A DNA stretch of 64,000 nucleotides from Betaproteobacteria bacterium Ga0077540 (lineage in GTDB: Bacteria > Pseudomonadota > Gammaproteobacteria > Burkholderiales > Methylophilaceae): assembly GCA_001464125.1 (NCBI GenBank), contig LNEP01000012.1, positions 1 to 64,000 of the forward strand, written 5' to 3'. Below the pieces are notes generated by a model. It saw nothing but the letters and a program-made list of their open reading frames with translations, had not been told where the DNA came from and ran no database searches. A program made the translations under genes and the position numbers. How positions within the stretch are numbered: position 1 is the stretch's first letter; the number at the start of each line of letters is the position of its first letter. Shown piece by piece: positions 27,456 to 36,398 of the stretch.

Positions 27456-28406
27456 TTGAGCAACGGTAGCATGATGGTATTTACTGGCAATGCCAATCCT
27501 GTTTTAGCGCAAGAAGTCGCTAAACACTTGGGCATTGACCTTGGTCGCGCTGATGTAGGCAGGTTCTCTGATGGAGAAATCATGCTAGAGCTACTAGAAA
27601 ATGTGCGTGGTCGCGATGTATTTGTATTGCAATCGACCAGTTACCCAACCAATGATAGCTTGATGGAAGTCATGGTGATGGTAGACGCGCTACGCCGCTC
27701 ATCTGCTGGCCGTATCACCGCTGCAATTCCTTACCTAGGTTACTCACGTCAAGATAGACGTCCTCGCTCAGCACGCGTGGCAATCACTGCAAAAGTGGTA
27801 GCTAATATGCTCACAAGCGTGGGGGTAAATCGCTTACTCACCATGGATTTACACTCTGATCAAATCCAGGGGTTTTTTGATATTCCGGTAGACAATATTT
27901 ACGCAACACCTATCTTGATTGATGATTTACTCATTCAAAAACATCAAGACTTAGTGGTGGTTTCGCCCGATGTAGGTGGCGTGGTTCGCGCGCGTGCAAC
28001 GGCTAAACAATTAAACTCAGATTTGGCAATTATTGATAAACGTCGCCCAAAAGCAAACGTCGCCAAAGTCATGAATATTATTGGTGAAGTGGCGGACCGT
28101 ACCTGTGTGATTATGGATGACATGGTCGATACGGCTAATACCTTGTGTGAGGCCGCTTCTGCTTTGAAAAAACAAGGCGCCAAAAAAGTAATGGCGTATG
28201 CCACACACCCAATTTTGTCTGGCAGTGCTGTTGAGCGTATTACCAACTCTGATTTGGATGAGTTAGTGGTCACGAACACGATTCCGCTCAATTTAGCCTC
28301 TATGAATTGTAAGAAGATTCGCCAATTAAGCGTAGCACCGTTGCTTGCAGAGACAATTAAACGTATCAGCCAAGAGGAGTCTGTTTCCTCTTTGTTTATG
28401 GATTAA
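27456..28406 (+). CDS. prs: Ribose-phosphate pyrophosphokinase
   Basis: The 316-residue protein has PRPP synthetase motifs: [32 protein letters not shown], the metal-binding [13 protein letters not shown], and the PRPP loop ([12 protein letters not shown]). It makes PRPP for nucleotides, His, Trp and NAD. The start is TTG 27456, preceded by AAAGG; the next in-frame ATG codons (6 codons in) would cut a conserved N-terminus. Confidence 0.97.
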   Translation: MSNGSMMVFTGNANPVLAQEVAKHLGIDLGRADVGRFSDGEIMLELLENVRGRDVFVLQSTSYPTNDSLMEVMVMVDALRRSSAGRITAAIPYLGYSRQDRRPRSARVAITAKVVANMLTSVGVNRLLTMDLHSDQIQGFFDIPVDNIYATPILIDDLLIQKHQDLVVVSPDVGGVVRARATAKQLNSDLAIIDKRRPKANVAKVMNIIGEVADRTCVIMDDMVDTANTLCEAASALKKQGAKKVMAYATHPILSGSAVERITNSDLDELVVTNTIPLNLASMNCKKIRQLSVAPLLAETIKRISQEESVSSLFMD

Positions 28407-28423
28407 GTATTAAAGTTTTAACC

Positions 28424-28451
28424 CTGTTTTCTGGTCGCGGAAAACAGTTTT
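28424..28451 (+). terminator. Hairpin between prs and rplY
   Basis: CTGTTTTC and GAAAACAG (8 bp, 8-base loop) are followed by four T. It may reduce read-through from prs into rplY. Confidence 0.6.
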
Positions 28452-28499
28452 CAACGCAGTAAAGCCCCAAAGGCTTAGTAGTACATTTAGGAGTTTCAA

Positions 28500-29117
28500 A
28501 TGAGTATCGAAATTAAAGCAATTAAACGTGACGTTAAAGGTACGGGTGCGAGCCGCCGTCTACGTCGTGCTGGCAATGTGCCAGGTGTTGTATACGGTGG
28601 TGGTAAAGATGCTATTACCATTGAGCTGAATCATAAAGAGTTGTTCTTACAATTCCGTCATGAAGCTTTCCACGCCTCTATCTTAGATTTGAATTTAGAT
28701 GGCAAAAAAGAAAGCGTTCTGTTACGTGATTACCAAATGCACCCAGTACGTAACACCATTCAACACATTGACTTTCAACGTGTTTCAACGACAGAGAAAA
28801 TCCACGTTAAAGTACCTTTCCACTTCATTAACGCTGATGTTGCACCAGGCGTGAAATTAGGTGGTGGTATTGTTGCCCATATCGCTACAGAAGCAGACGT
28901 AAGCTGCTTGGCAAAAGACTTGCCAGAGTTTATCGAAGTGGATTTGGCAAACTTGGAAATGGGCCACTCAGTACACTTGTCACAAATCAAATTGCCTAAA
29001 GGCGTTGAGTTTGTACAATTGGCACACGGTAACGATGCAGCTGTTGCAGCGATTGCCAAAACACGTGGTGGTGTATCTGACGACGCTGCTGAAGCGACTG
29101 AAACACCAGCAGAATAA
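28500..29117 (+). CDS. rplY: 50S ribosomal protein L25 (CTC/TL5 form)
   Basis: The 205-residue protein has the L25 N-terminal domain (RDVKGTGASRRLRRAGNVPGVVYGG) and the C-terminal TL5/CTC beta domain, ending in an Ala/Glu-rich tail. L25 binds 5S rRNA; long forms are also called general stress protein CTC. TTAGGAG lies 7 bases before the ATG. The order prs-rplY-pth is conserved. Confidence 0.95.
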   Translation: MSIEIKAIKRDVKGTGASRRLRRAGNVPGVVYGGGKDAITIELNHKELFLQFRHEAFHASILDLNLDGKKESVLLRDYQMHPVRNTIQHIDFQRVSTTEKIHVKVPFHFINADVAPGVKLGGGIVAHIATEADVSCLAKDLPEFIEVDLANLEMGHSVHLSQIKLPKGVEFVQLAHGNDAAVAAIAKTRGGVSDDAAEATETPAE

Positions 29118-29136
29118 GTCATACCGCTGTAAAATG

Positions 29137-29168
29137 AACGCGCACTTATTGCTAGGTGCGCGTTTTTT
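29137..29168 (+). terminator. Terminator after rplY
   Basis: AACGCGCAC and GTGCGCGTT form a 9-bp stem with a 10-base loop, running into a T-tract. It lies about 20 bp after rplY and 55 bp before pth, so pth may have its own promoter or rely on read-through. Confidence 0.85.
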
Positions 29169-29222
29169 ATTGTGCGTTGCTATTAGTAACGCAATTACCT
29201 GCACATGAAAGTATGTTGTTAG

Positions 29223-29798
29223 ATGGATGGAATTCGATTATTTGTTGGTTTGGGCAACCCCGGTGAAAAATACGCTGCCACTCGTCACAATGCCGGATTT
29301 TGGTGGGTAGATTTAATCAGCCAGCAAACCAATAGCCCGCTCAAGCTAGATGCCAAAATGTTTGGCGAGTCTGCCAAAGTTAATCAACAGTCCGATGTAT
29401 GGTTGTTGAAACCGACGACTTTTATGAATGCCAGCGGTAAATCTGTAGCAGCGATGGCTAATTATTACAAAATCAAACCCGCAGAAATACTCGTCATTCA
29501 CGATGAACTAGATTTGCCGGCCGGCACCAGCAAGCTTAAATTGGGCGGTGGTCATGGCGGTCATAATGGCTTACGTGATATTCACTCTGCGCTTGGGACG
29601 CCTGACTATTGGCGTTTGCGTGTGGGGATTGGTCACCCAGGTGACCGCAATGAAGTCGTCAACTTTGTGCTCAAACCGCCACTGAAAGCAGAGCAAGAAG
29701 TGATTGAAGAAAGCTTATACCAAAGCAGTAAGCTGTTTGATTTGCTGCTAGCAGGTGACTTTGAGCAAGCAATGCTCAAGCTACATACTAAAAATTAA
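29223..29798 (+). CDS. pth: Peptidyl-tRNA hydrolase
   Basis: The 191-residue enzyme has the Pth motifs: FVGLGNPGEKYAATRHNAGF with the catalytic His, KPTTFMNASG, and VIHDELDLPAG with the catalytic Asp, followed by GGHGGHNGLRDI. It frees tRNA from peptidyl-tRNA dropped by ribosomes. It is followed on the opposite strand by the large GGDEF-EAL gene. Confidence 0.97.
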   Translation: MDGIRLFVGLGNPGEKYAATRHNAGFWWVDLISQQTNSPLKLDAKMFGESAKVNQQSDVWLLKPTTFMNASGKSVAAMANYYKIKPAEILVIHDELDLPAGTSKLKLGGGHGGHNGLRDIHSALGTPDYWRLRVGIGHPGDRNEVVNFVLKPPLKAEQEVIEESLYQSSKLFDLLLAGDFEQAMLKLHTKN

Positions 29799-29842
29799 CA
29801 ATCTAGATTTTCTTATTACATCATTTACTACTGCACCATTGA

Positions 29843-32635
29843 TTATTGCACTAGCACAGCGTGGTTGTGCTGTAGCACATAGGCTTCTAAGTCTTTAGGC
29901 GACAAAGACTTGGCAAACAAAAATCCTTGCCCATAATCACAGCCAGCACGAATCAACAGAGTTTTTTGTTGAACTGTTTCAATGCCCTCGGCAATTACCT
30001 TCATACCTAAACGATGCGCCATCATAATAATCGCTTCGCACAGAATTAAATCGTCAGAGCCTTCTGCAAGATTAGCCACGAATGAGCGATCTATTTTTAA
30101 GTAATCAATATCAAACTTTTTAAGGTACGACAACGATGAATATCCCGTCCCAAAATCATCCAAGGCAACTTGCATACCCATCTCTTGAAAAGATTTAAGG
30201 CGCTGTATCACCTCACTTGAGGCATCTAGCAACAAACCTTCGGTAATTTCAACCACAATGGCCTGACCACTTTGCTGATGTTGATTGACCAAGGTTAACC
30301 AACTATGCGCTTTATCTTCATCAAAATTAAACTGGATTGGAGACTTGTTGACCGCCACTTGAAAGTTAGGCTCAAGTGTTTGACGCCAATGCAAAGCCTG
30401 CTTAAATGCTTCATTAAACACCCAATTCCCAATCTCTTGAATCAGCCGAGTATCTTCAGCAATGGGAATAAATTCTGCCGGACTAATATATCCCCGCGTT
30501 GGATGCAGCCATCTTAACAATGCTTCGGCTTTGTAAACGCTGCCTGTTTTTAGCTCAACAATGGGTTGGTACTCTACAAACAGTTGGTTTTGCACTATGG
30601 CTAATCGTAAATCATTAGAAAGCTGCATACGATGCTGCGCTACTTGCTGCATACGCGCAGTGAAATAGGTAAAGCACTGCCCGCCCTTTTGTTTGGAGGC
30701 GTACATGGCTTGATCAACGCTTTTCATCAAGTCTTCAATGGTGGTGGCGTCATCGGGATAAATAGCAATGCCAAGGCTTGCTGAAATATAAGCTACGTCA
30801 TGCGCTAACTGAAATGGCTGCGTGAGCACACTCAATGCTTTCTGTGCGACGATTTCTACATGATTCAAATCTGCTGGCCCAACATCCCCCATAATGAGCA
30901 CAAACTCATCACCACCAAGCCTAGCCACCGCATCAGAACCGCGCATACACTCCACAAGTCGCTCGGCTGTTAACTTGAGTAGCGCATCACCTTGATCGTG
31001 CCCTAGAGTATCGTTAACTTCTTTAAAGCCATCCAAATCCAGAAAAATCAGTGCTACCTTCAACCCAGAACGTTTTGCTTTTTGAATTTCTTGATCCAGC
31101 CTGCCATAGAACATACGGCGATTAGGCAAACCAGTTAATGAATCAAAGTTGGCATGTTGCCATATCGCTTCTTCTGACTTTTTCAGGCTAGAAATATCGG
31201 CATGCGTACCCACCATGCGCTCGGGCTTACCATCAGCATCTCGGCTCACAACCATGCCACGGTCAAGTATCCATTTCCAACTGCCATCTTTGCATTGCAC
31301 ACGATGCTCATTGGAGTACACGTCATTCAGCCCGCTTAATGTAGCCTCCACCGCCTGCATCACATTCACATAATCCTCAGGATGGACACGCTTTTTCCAT
31401 TCGTTCACATCATCACTGATTTCATGCTCGTCAAAACCCAACATGGCTTTCCAGCGTTTAGAGAAGATTACTTTGTTATTCTTAATATCCCAATCCCACA
31501 CGCCATCGCCAGCGCCTTCCAACGCAAACTGCCAGCGTTGCTCACTTGCGCTAAGTTGATTGCTCACTTTGTGAATCGTGTCGACAGCTCTAGTTCTTAC
31601 CACCAGCAAATAGAGAATGCCTGATAAGGCAAACGAAATGAATAAGCCCAGCAAACCAATATAATTGGCACGCTTGTAATCCAAGCTCTGTTCAAAACCA
31701 GGTAGCGATGCCGCGCGCATATCCCACTCGTAACCCATGGCTTTGATGGTGTAACTTTTTACAAACATCGATGGATTGCGCTGCGCTTGATAGAGCGTAT
31801 TTTTTGTTTCATAGATGGGCTTATCATGTTGATTAGCAGTAACGTCATACAACTGATAGGTTAACAAACCATTCTCAACCGATTTAATTGCCTCGGTAAA
31901 AAACAGCTCACTATTGATAGTAGCTAATATCCAGCCATCAATATGGGCACGGCGTTGCGTTAAATTATTATTAACTGTGCCATTTTGATAAATGGGCAGT
32001 TGCATTAAAAAGCAATCGTTGACTTGGCCACCTTGAATAGACTGCATCACCGGTGATGCAATCACTGAATTTAAATCGGCAGACTTAAAAAGTGCCTGAC
32101 GTATAGTGGACTCACCCAAGGCATCTAACAAAGCGCCTGTTTTGTGCGGGGCAAGCAGTAAGGATGAGTTAGGTGCAGCATAAATAATGGGCGCGTAAAC
32201 TGCACGCGCCTCATAAGGTGACATACGCTTAGCTAGCGATTGCCAATCTTTAGCTAACCCCACATAGCTTGCAGGGCGCGTTTCATCTACATACCTGGCA
32301 AACGCTAAACTGCGCAAGCCCGACAAACGATTAGGCTGAAGCAACGCACTCACATAGTCATTAAACTCATCTTGGCTGACAAAGTTAGATGCCCGATAAA
32401 AGCTTTGCACCCCCTCTAGCATATGTTGATACTCCAACAGATGCCGCTGGATTAAACTGGTCGTTTCTTTAGAGTGGTACTCAAAGCGAATTTTTTGCTC
32501 GGTGTAAGCGTTGTACTTCTCGTTTTGCCAAATTAGAAACGTAATTGGCAAAGCAGCAAATAAAAATACCCAAGGCAACCAAGCGTCAACTTGACGTTGC
32601 ACAAACCATCTGCTGTGTAGTATTCGATCTAGCAT
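29843..32635 (-). CDS. CHASE-PAS-GGDEF-EAL bifunctional c-di-GMP enzyme
   Basis: The 930-residue protein has a TM helix near residue 20-37, a periplasmic CHASE domain (about 80-280), a second TM near 330-350, a PAS/PAC region (about 365-485), GGDEF (RLGGDEF near 575, I-site RGSD before it) and a complete EAL domain (from about 688; EALLRW, then DDFGTGYSSLSYLKKFDIDYLKIDR near 828-852). Both catalytic sites look intact. It may switch between synthesis and breakdown. It lies antisense within the conserved pth-ychF pair, so it is an insertion into a housekeeping cluster. Confidence 0.93.
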   Translation of the reverse strand: MLDRILHSRWFVQRQVDAWLPWVFLFAALPITFLIWQNEKYNAYTEQKIRFEYHSKETTSLIQRHLLEYQHMLEGVQSFYRASNFVSQDEFNDYVSALLQPNRLSGLRSLAFARYVDETRPASYVGLAKDWQSLAKRMSPYEARAVYAPIIYAAPNSSLLLAPHKTGALLDALGESTIRQALFKSADLNSVIASPVMQSIQGGQVNDCFLMQLPIYQNGTVNNNLTQRRAHIDGWILATINSELFFTEAIKSVENGLLTYQLYDVTANQHDKPIYETKNTLYQAQRNPSMFVKSYTIKAMGYEWDMRAASLPGFEQSLDYKRANYIGLLGLFISFALSGILYLLVVRTRAVDTIHKVSNQLSASEQRWQFALEGAGDGVWDWDIKNNKVIFSKRWKAMLGFDEHEISDDVNEWKKRVHPEDYVNVMQAVEATLSGLNDVYSNEHRVQCKDGSWKWILDRGMVVSRDADGKPERMVGTHADISSLKKSEEAIWQHANFDSLTGLPNRRMFYGRLDQEIQKAKRSGLKVALIFLDLDGFKEVNDTLGHDQGDALLKLTAERLVECMRGSDAVARLGGDEFVLIMGDVGPADLNHVEIVAQKALSVLTQPFQLAHDVAYISASLGIAIYPDDATTIEDLMKSVDQAMYASKQKGGQCFTYFTARMQQVAQHRMQLSNDLRLAIVQNQLFVEYQPIVELKTGSVYKAEALLRWLHPTRGYISPAEFIPIAEDTRLIQEIGNWVFNEAFKQALHWRQTLEPNFQVAVNKSPIQFNFDEDKAHSWLTLVNQHQQSGQAIVVEITEGLLLDASSEVIQRLKSFQEMGMQVALDDFGTGYSSLSYLKKFDIDYLKIDRSFVANLAEGSDDLILCEAIIMMAHRLGMKVIAEGIETVQQKTLLIRAGCDYGQGFLFAKSLSPKDLEAYVLQHNHAVLVQ

Positions 32636-32856
32636 GTCAGCATTATTCTAATGCACTTTATTGGGTCATTATGCTGAAATCTGGCTAATATTCATAGCGT
32701 TATTCAGCGTATGGTTGCGTTTTATCAAACTGGGTGAGTGCATAATTACTTTGGTGGTACAGCGCGTAAAAGGTTAAAATATCATACTTTTAGTAGGCAT
32801 GACTTTACGCTTAAGCAACATAGCGAAAACATCACTCAACAGATTAAGGTAATCAT

Positions 32857-33942
32857 ATGAAATGCGGCATTGTTGGGCTCCCCAACGTTGGAAAATCCAC
32901 TCTATTTAATGCAATCACCAAAGCAGGTATCGCGGCAGAAAACTACCCTTTCTGCACAATTGAACCGAATGTTGGGATTGTAGAAGTGCCAGACAACCGC
33001 CTTAAACCCTTGATTGATATTGTAAAACCACAAAAGGTTCAACCAGCCATTGTAGAGTTTGTCGATATTGCTGGCTTAGTGGCTGGCGCATCCAAAGGCG
33101 AAGGCCTGGGCAATAAGTTTTTGGCCAACATCCGTGAGACCGATGCCATTGCGCATGTAGTGCGTTGTTTTGAAGATGCCAATGTCATTCATGTGGCCAA
33201 TAAAGTGGATCCACTTTCTGACATTGAAGTGATTAACACAGAGCTAGCCCTTGCCGACATGGAAACTGTAGAGAAAACCATACAACGTGAAGGCAAAAAA
33301 GCCAAAAGTGGCGATAAAGACGCGATTGCGTTGGTAAAGGTATTAGAAAAAGTACTGCCAACTTTAAACGAAGCCAAAGCCGTGCGCACACTAGGCTTAG
33401 ATGCGGATGAACTGCAACTGTTAAAACCCTTGTGCCTGATAACAGTTAAACCTGTCATGTACCTTGCCAATGTGGACGAAGGTGGCTTTGAAAACAACCC
33501 GCATTTAGATAAAGTGGTTGCACTAGGCAAAGCCGAAGGCGCGCCAGTGGTCACTATTTGCGCAAAAATTGAAGGTGAAATCTCAGAGCTAGACGACGAA
33601 GACAAGCTGCTGTTTTTACAAGAGCTTGGCCAAGATGAACCAGGTCTAAACCGCGTGATTCGTGCAGCTTATGATTTACTGGGCTTGCAAACTTACTTTA
33701 CTGCGGGCGTGCAAGAAGTTCGCGCTTGGACTGTGAAAAAAGGCGCTACTGCACCCCAAGCCGCTGGCGTGATTCATACTGATTTTGAACGTGGCTTTAT
33801 CCGCGCAGAAGTGATTCAGTATGACGAATACGTGAAAAACAAAGGCGAGCAAGGCTCAAAAGAAGCTGGCAAAATGCGTTTGGAAGGCAAAGAATATATT
33901 GTGCAAGATGGGGATGTCATGCACTTTAGGTTTAACGTGTAA
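32857..33942 (+). CDS. ychF: Redox-regulated ATPase/GTPase YchF (OLA1 family)
   Basis: The 361-residue protein has Walker A (GLPNVGKST), the G4 variant NVDE in place of NKxD (consistent with ATP preference), a helical insert and a C-terminal TGS domain ([30 protein letters not shown]). It is a universal translation-associated ATPase. A short AAGG element precedes the ATG. It usually follows pth; here the GGDEF-EAL gene separates them. Confidence 0.97.
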   Translation: MKCGIVGLPNVGKSTLFNAITKAGIAAENYPFCTIEPNVGIVEVPDNRLKPLIDIVKPQKVQPAIVEFVDIAGLVAGASKGEGLGNKFLANIRETDAIAHVVRCFEDANVIHVANKVDPLSDIEVINTELALADMETVEKTIQREGKKAKSGDKDAIALVKVLEKVLPTLNEAKAVRTLGLDADELQLLKPLCLITVKPVMYLANVDEGGFENNPHLDKVVALGKAEGAPVVTICAKIEGEISELDDEDKLLFLQELGQDEPGLNRVIRAAYDLLGLQTYFTAGVQEVRAWTVKKGATAPQAAGVIHTDFERGFIRAEVIQYDEYVKNKGEQGSKEAGKMRLEGKEYIVQDGDVMHFRFNV

Positions 33943-34090
33943 TGCTACTTGGCAGGGCGAAATTGATTGGCATAACAGATTGGTTAAAGCTAATCATGAA
34001 TATTGCAAAATTAAGCAACTAACTTCTGACAACAGACCGTTAAAACACTAGAATTGCGCCCTTGCTAAAGTTTTAGCAACCGATTTAAAA

Positions 34091-34134
34091 GGTGATGTAG
34101 CTCAGCTGGTTAGAGCACAGGATTCATAATCTTG
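34091..34134 (+). pseudogene. Truncated tRNA-Met (CAT), 5' part only
   Basis: The sequence has a 5' acceptor strand (GGTGATG), a D-arm (GCTC-AGCTGGTTA-GAGC) and an anticodon arm (CAGGA-TTCATAA-TCTTG, one G-T pair) with anticodon CAT. After it there is no variable loop, no T-arm (no GGTTCRA-like motif) and no 3' acceptor strand. It is therefore a broken elongator-type tRNA-Met, cut just past the anticodon stem. Insertion or deletion in a tRNA gene is the likely cause. Confidence 0.8.
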
Positions 34135-34252
34135 GAAGGAAAATGACCGATACACTTTCTGAAAGATAAAAGAGAGCGCAAGAACGTTTCAATCATTGAT
34201 GATGAGTGAGCTTGGCTTGCACAGATACACTCTAGCTTTCAGATGCCGAAAT

Positions 34253-34288
34253 AAAAAAAGCCACGATAATGGTTTAAATTATCATGGC
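34253..34288 (-). terminator. Terminator of the MocR-like gene
   Basis: On the minus strand an 11-bp stem (GCCATGATAAT with ATTATCGTGGC, one G-U pair) and a 7-base loop are followed by seven T. It lies about 235 bp after the MocR-like stop codon. Confidence 0.8.
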
Positions 34289-34523
34289 CTAAGTAATTCA
34301 AGATCAACATTGCAAGTTGGGAGTCTACCCCTCCAATATTTAAACTGTTGTTAATATTAATATTGAAGGTCCTAGTGATAGCTCTCCCTGCATAGTGATA
34401 TGCAACTAGCATGCCATTTTATTAAAAAATCACATCTCATTGTTTTTATTGACATTTATTAACCTAACACATTTTTGGCTATCACCGCACAGGTTGATAT
34501 CAACCATATTGGTTTAAGTTGGT

Positions 34524-36011
34524 TTAACCATATGCTGCATATAGCGCGGGTGTTTTCAGTGTTGAGAATGCAAGCTTTATCCGTTTAACTGCCAGCTTAA
34601 GTTCGTCAAAATTGAGATGTGCAAAGTGGATGGCAAAGCTGGTTTGACCAGCCTGATTTTGGTAATAGGCGGTTTCCGCATTTAATTTTATTTGCTGCTG
34701 ATGAAGCTGCGCTTCAAGTTTTTCTGGGGCGATTATCTGTTTAGTTTGCAGCCAAATGGCAAACCCTGCGCTTGGTTTTTCAAAACTCACATAGTCCCCA
34801 AGCTCTTGCTGAATATGTTTGCAACAATAATCTCGTCTTTCTTGATACAGTTTTTGCGCGCGCTTGAGTTGTTTTTTCACTTCACCCGAAAGCAAAAGCT
34901 CGGTAAGCGTAAGCTCATTGATGAGATTACTGCTGTCACCCAAACTGTCTATCACTTGTTCGAAAGATGTAAGCAATTGCTGTGGCACACTCATATATGC
35001 AGCCTTGTAACTTGCGTTCATGAGGTGTGCCAAACTGCCGATATGAATCACCTGCTGCTGTGCCAAGCTAGCAAGCGAAGCAGGTGCTGTACGCTCGTAG
35101 CTAAACTGCGCGCGCGTATTGTCTTCAATAATATAAAAGCCATAACGCTTGGCAAGTTTGATGAGTTGCGTTCTATTCTCTGCGGTCATGCGCGTTGTGG
35201 TGGGTTGCTGGCAGTTGGGTGAGACATAAATAGCACGTACCGGGTAGTTGATACATAGTTTTTCCAAATCGCCTAGATCAATACCTTGTGCGTGATGTTT
35301 AACGGTTTGAATATGAATAGTGTGATATTGAAATACTGAACTTGTTTTAACTTCGTGCAGTTCTTCCAATAATAAGTAATCACCTTTTTTAAAAATAGCT
35401 TTAGCCACAACGTCCAGACTTGTATGCGCTGTTGGCACAATGCACAATTGCTGAGGTGCTATGGTCAGCCCCTGCTCAAAATTGAGCATTTGGGCCAGTG
35501 CATGACGCAACGCCTGCAAGCCAAATGGCTGATGTAATGTTTCGTGACCCATACGTTTTGTAGTAATAATGGCGTGGCGTGTTGCCCGTATAAGTGCTTC
35601 GAAATTGAAAATACGGTGATCGCCATGAGGGTAACTCAAATCCATCCAACTGCCTGTCTCATGCGTTTGAATGGCGTTTTCTTGCTGTAACGCAAGCAAA
35701 TGTAAATGATCTAAATGTAATGTGCTTAAAACATCCGTTGTCTTTGCAACGGGCGGTTGATGGCTGACAAAAGTGCCCCGCTTACCTTCCGTGTACAACC
35801 ATCCGTGCGCAGTGAGTTCCTCATAAACGCGTATCACTGTTTTACGGTTAATGCCCAAGCGTTGTGATAGCTCGCGCGTGCCTGGCAACGGGACACCTGC
35901 ACCAAAGGCGCCACTATGAATCGCCTGAATTAGTTTGGCTGAAAGCTGCTGATGGATGGGTTGAGGCGATTCACGCGAAATGGCGAAATTAAGATCCCAT
36001 GGTCTGAGCAT
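34524..36011 (-). CDS. MocR/PdxR-type regulator lacking the PLP lysine
   Basis: The start at MLRPWDLNF (36011) has AGGA 6 bases upstream; the frame is open 18 codons further without a good site. The protein has a GntR-type winged helix (PIHQQLSAKLIQAIHSGAFG, PGTRELSQRLGINRKTVIRVYEELTAHGW) and an aminotransferase fold of class I. In the fold the usual GTFSK is GSLAH, so the Schiff-base Lys is His329. The usual EDDY is EDNT, so the cofactor Tyr is Thr. PLP as internal aldimine is thus not possible. It is divergent from xoxF with a 387-bp gap, so it may regulate methanol oxidation; this is inference. Confidence 0.88.
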   Translation of the reverse strand: MLRPWDLNFAISRESPQPIHQQLSAKLIQAIHSGAFGAGVPLPGTRELSQRLGINRKTVIRVYEELTAHGWLYTEGKRGTFVSHQPPVAKTTDVLSTLHLDHLHLLALQQENAIQTHETGSWMDLSYPHGDHRIFNFEALIRATRHAIITTKRMGHETLHQPFGLQALRHALAQMLNFEQGLTIAPQQLCIVPTAHTSLDVVAKAIFKKGDYLLLEELHEVKTSSVFQYHTIHIQTVKHHAQGIDLGDLEKLCINYPVRAIYVSPNCQQPTTTRMTAENRTQLIKLAKRYGFYIIEDNTRAQFSYERTAPASLASLAQQQVIHIGSLAHLMNASYKAAYMSVPQQLLTSFEQVIDSLGDSSNLINELTLTELLLSGEVKKQLKRAQKLYQERRDYCCKHIQQELGDYVSFEKPSAGFAIWLQTKQIIAPEKLEAQLHQQQIKLNAETAYYQNQAGQTSFAIHFAHLNFDELKLAVKRIKLAFSTLKTPALYAAYG

Positions 36012-36398
36012 AGCGGTTCCTGACAAAGCAACTTTAACAAACCATGTTGAAACGGCAATTTGCACACGCTTAACACAGTCGCTTTGTGGAAACCTAGGCT
36101 ATGTCCACCAGCCTATGGTATCAAAATTTGCTTTAAATTCACAAAAATAATGTGGACCCCATGTTTTTATTAAAACTGGATGAGTGTTTATGCGTACCAA
36201 TTCGTTTAGAGTTACATCTGCTTAACATGTTGAAACAATCTTGACTATGCATTAAGCATAGACATCCGTTTCAATCTGGGCTCCTAGTACCAGTGTTATC
36301 TAAGCAAAGCGCACCCTAAGCAACCATCGCTGATTGCTTAAAGTCAGGTGCATCTCACTAACAGTTCCTTTGCTATCAATTACTTTGGAGATAATACG
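36012..36398. promoter_or_regulatory. Divergent control region between the MocR-like gene and xoxF
   Basis: ATGTTGAAAC occurs at 36044-36053 and again at 36227-36236. GTTTCAA, the inverse of the core, lies at 36268-36274. Between the last two lies a perfect palindrome CTATGC-ATTAA-GCATAG (36245-36261). The first repeat is about 33 bp upstream of the MocR-like start, the others 125-170 bp upstream of xoxF. These are operator-like; no clean -10/-35 pair was found. TTGGAG, 8 bases before 36399, is the xoxF ribosome binding site. Confidence 0.6.

Larger units (their letters stand above)
33943..34523. other. Intergenic region with truncated tRNA and a terminator
   Basis: These 581 bases hold the 5' part of a tRNA-Met and a minus-strand terminator, described separately. 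No protein gene was seen. The stretch after the tRNA fragment contains GATACACT twice (about 34150 and 34223) and a CTGAAAG/CTTTCAG pair, which might be remains of an inserted element. Confidence 0.6.

Noticed and set aside
34091..34170. Functional tRNA-Met
   Set aside because: No T-arm, variable loop or 3' acceptor strand follows the anticodon arm, so it cannot fold as a tRNA.
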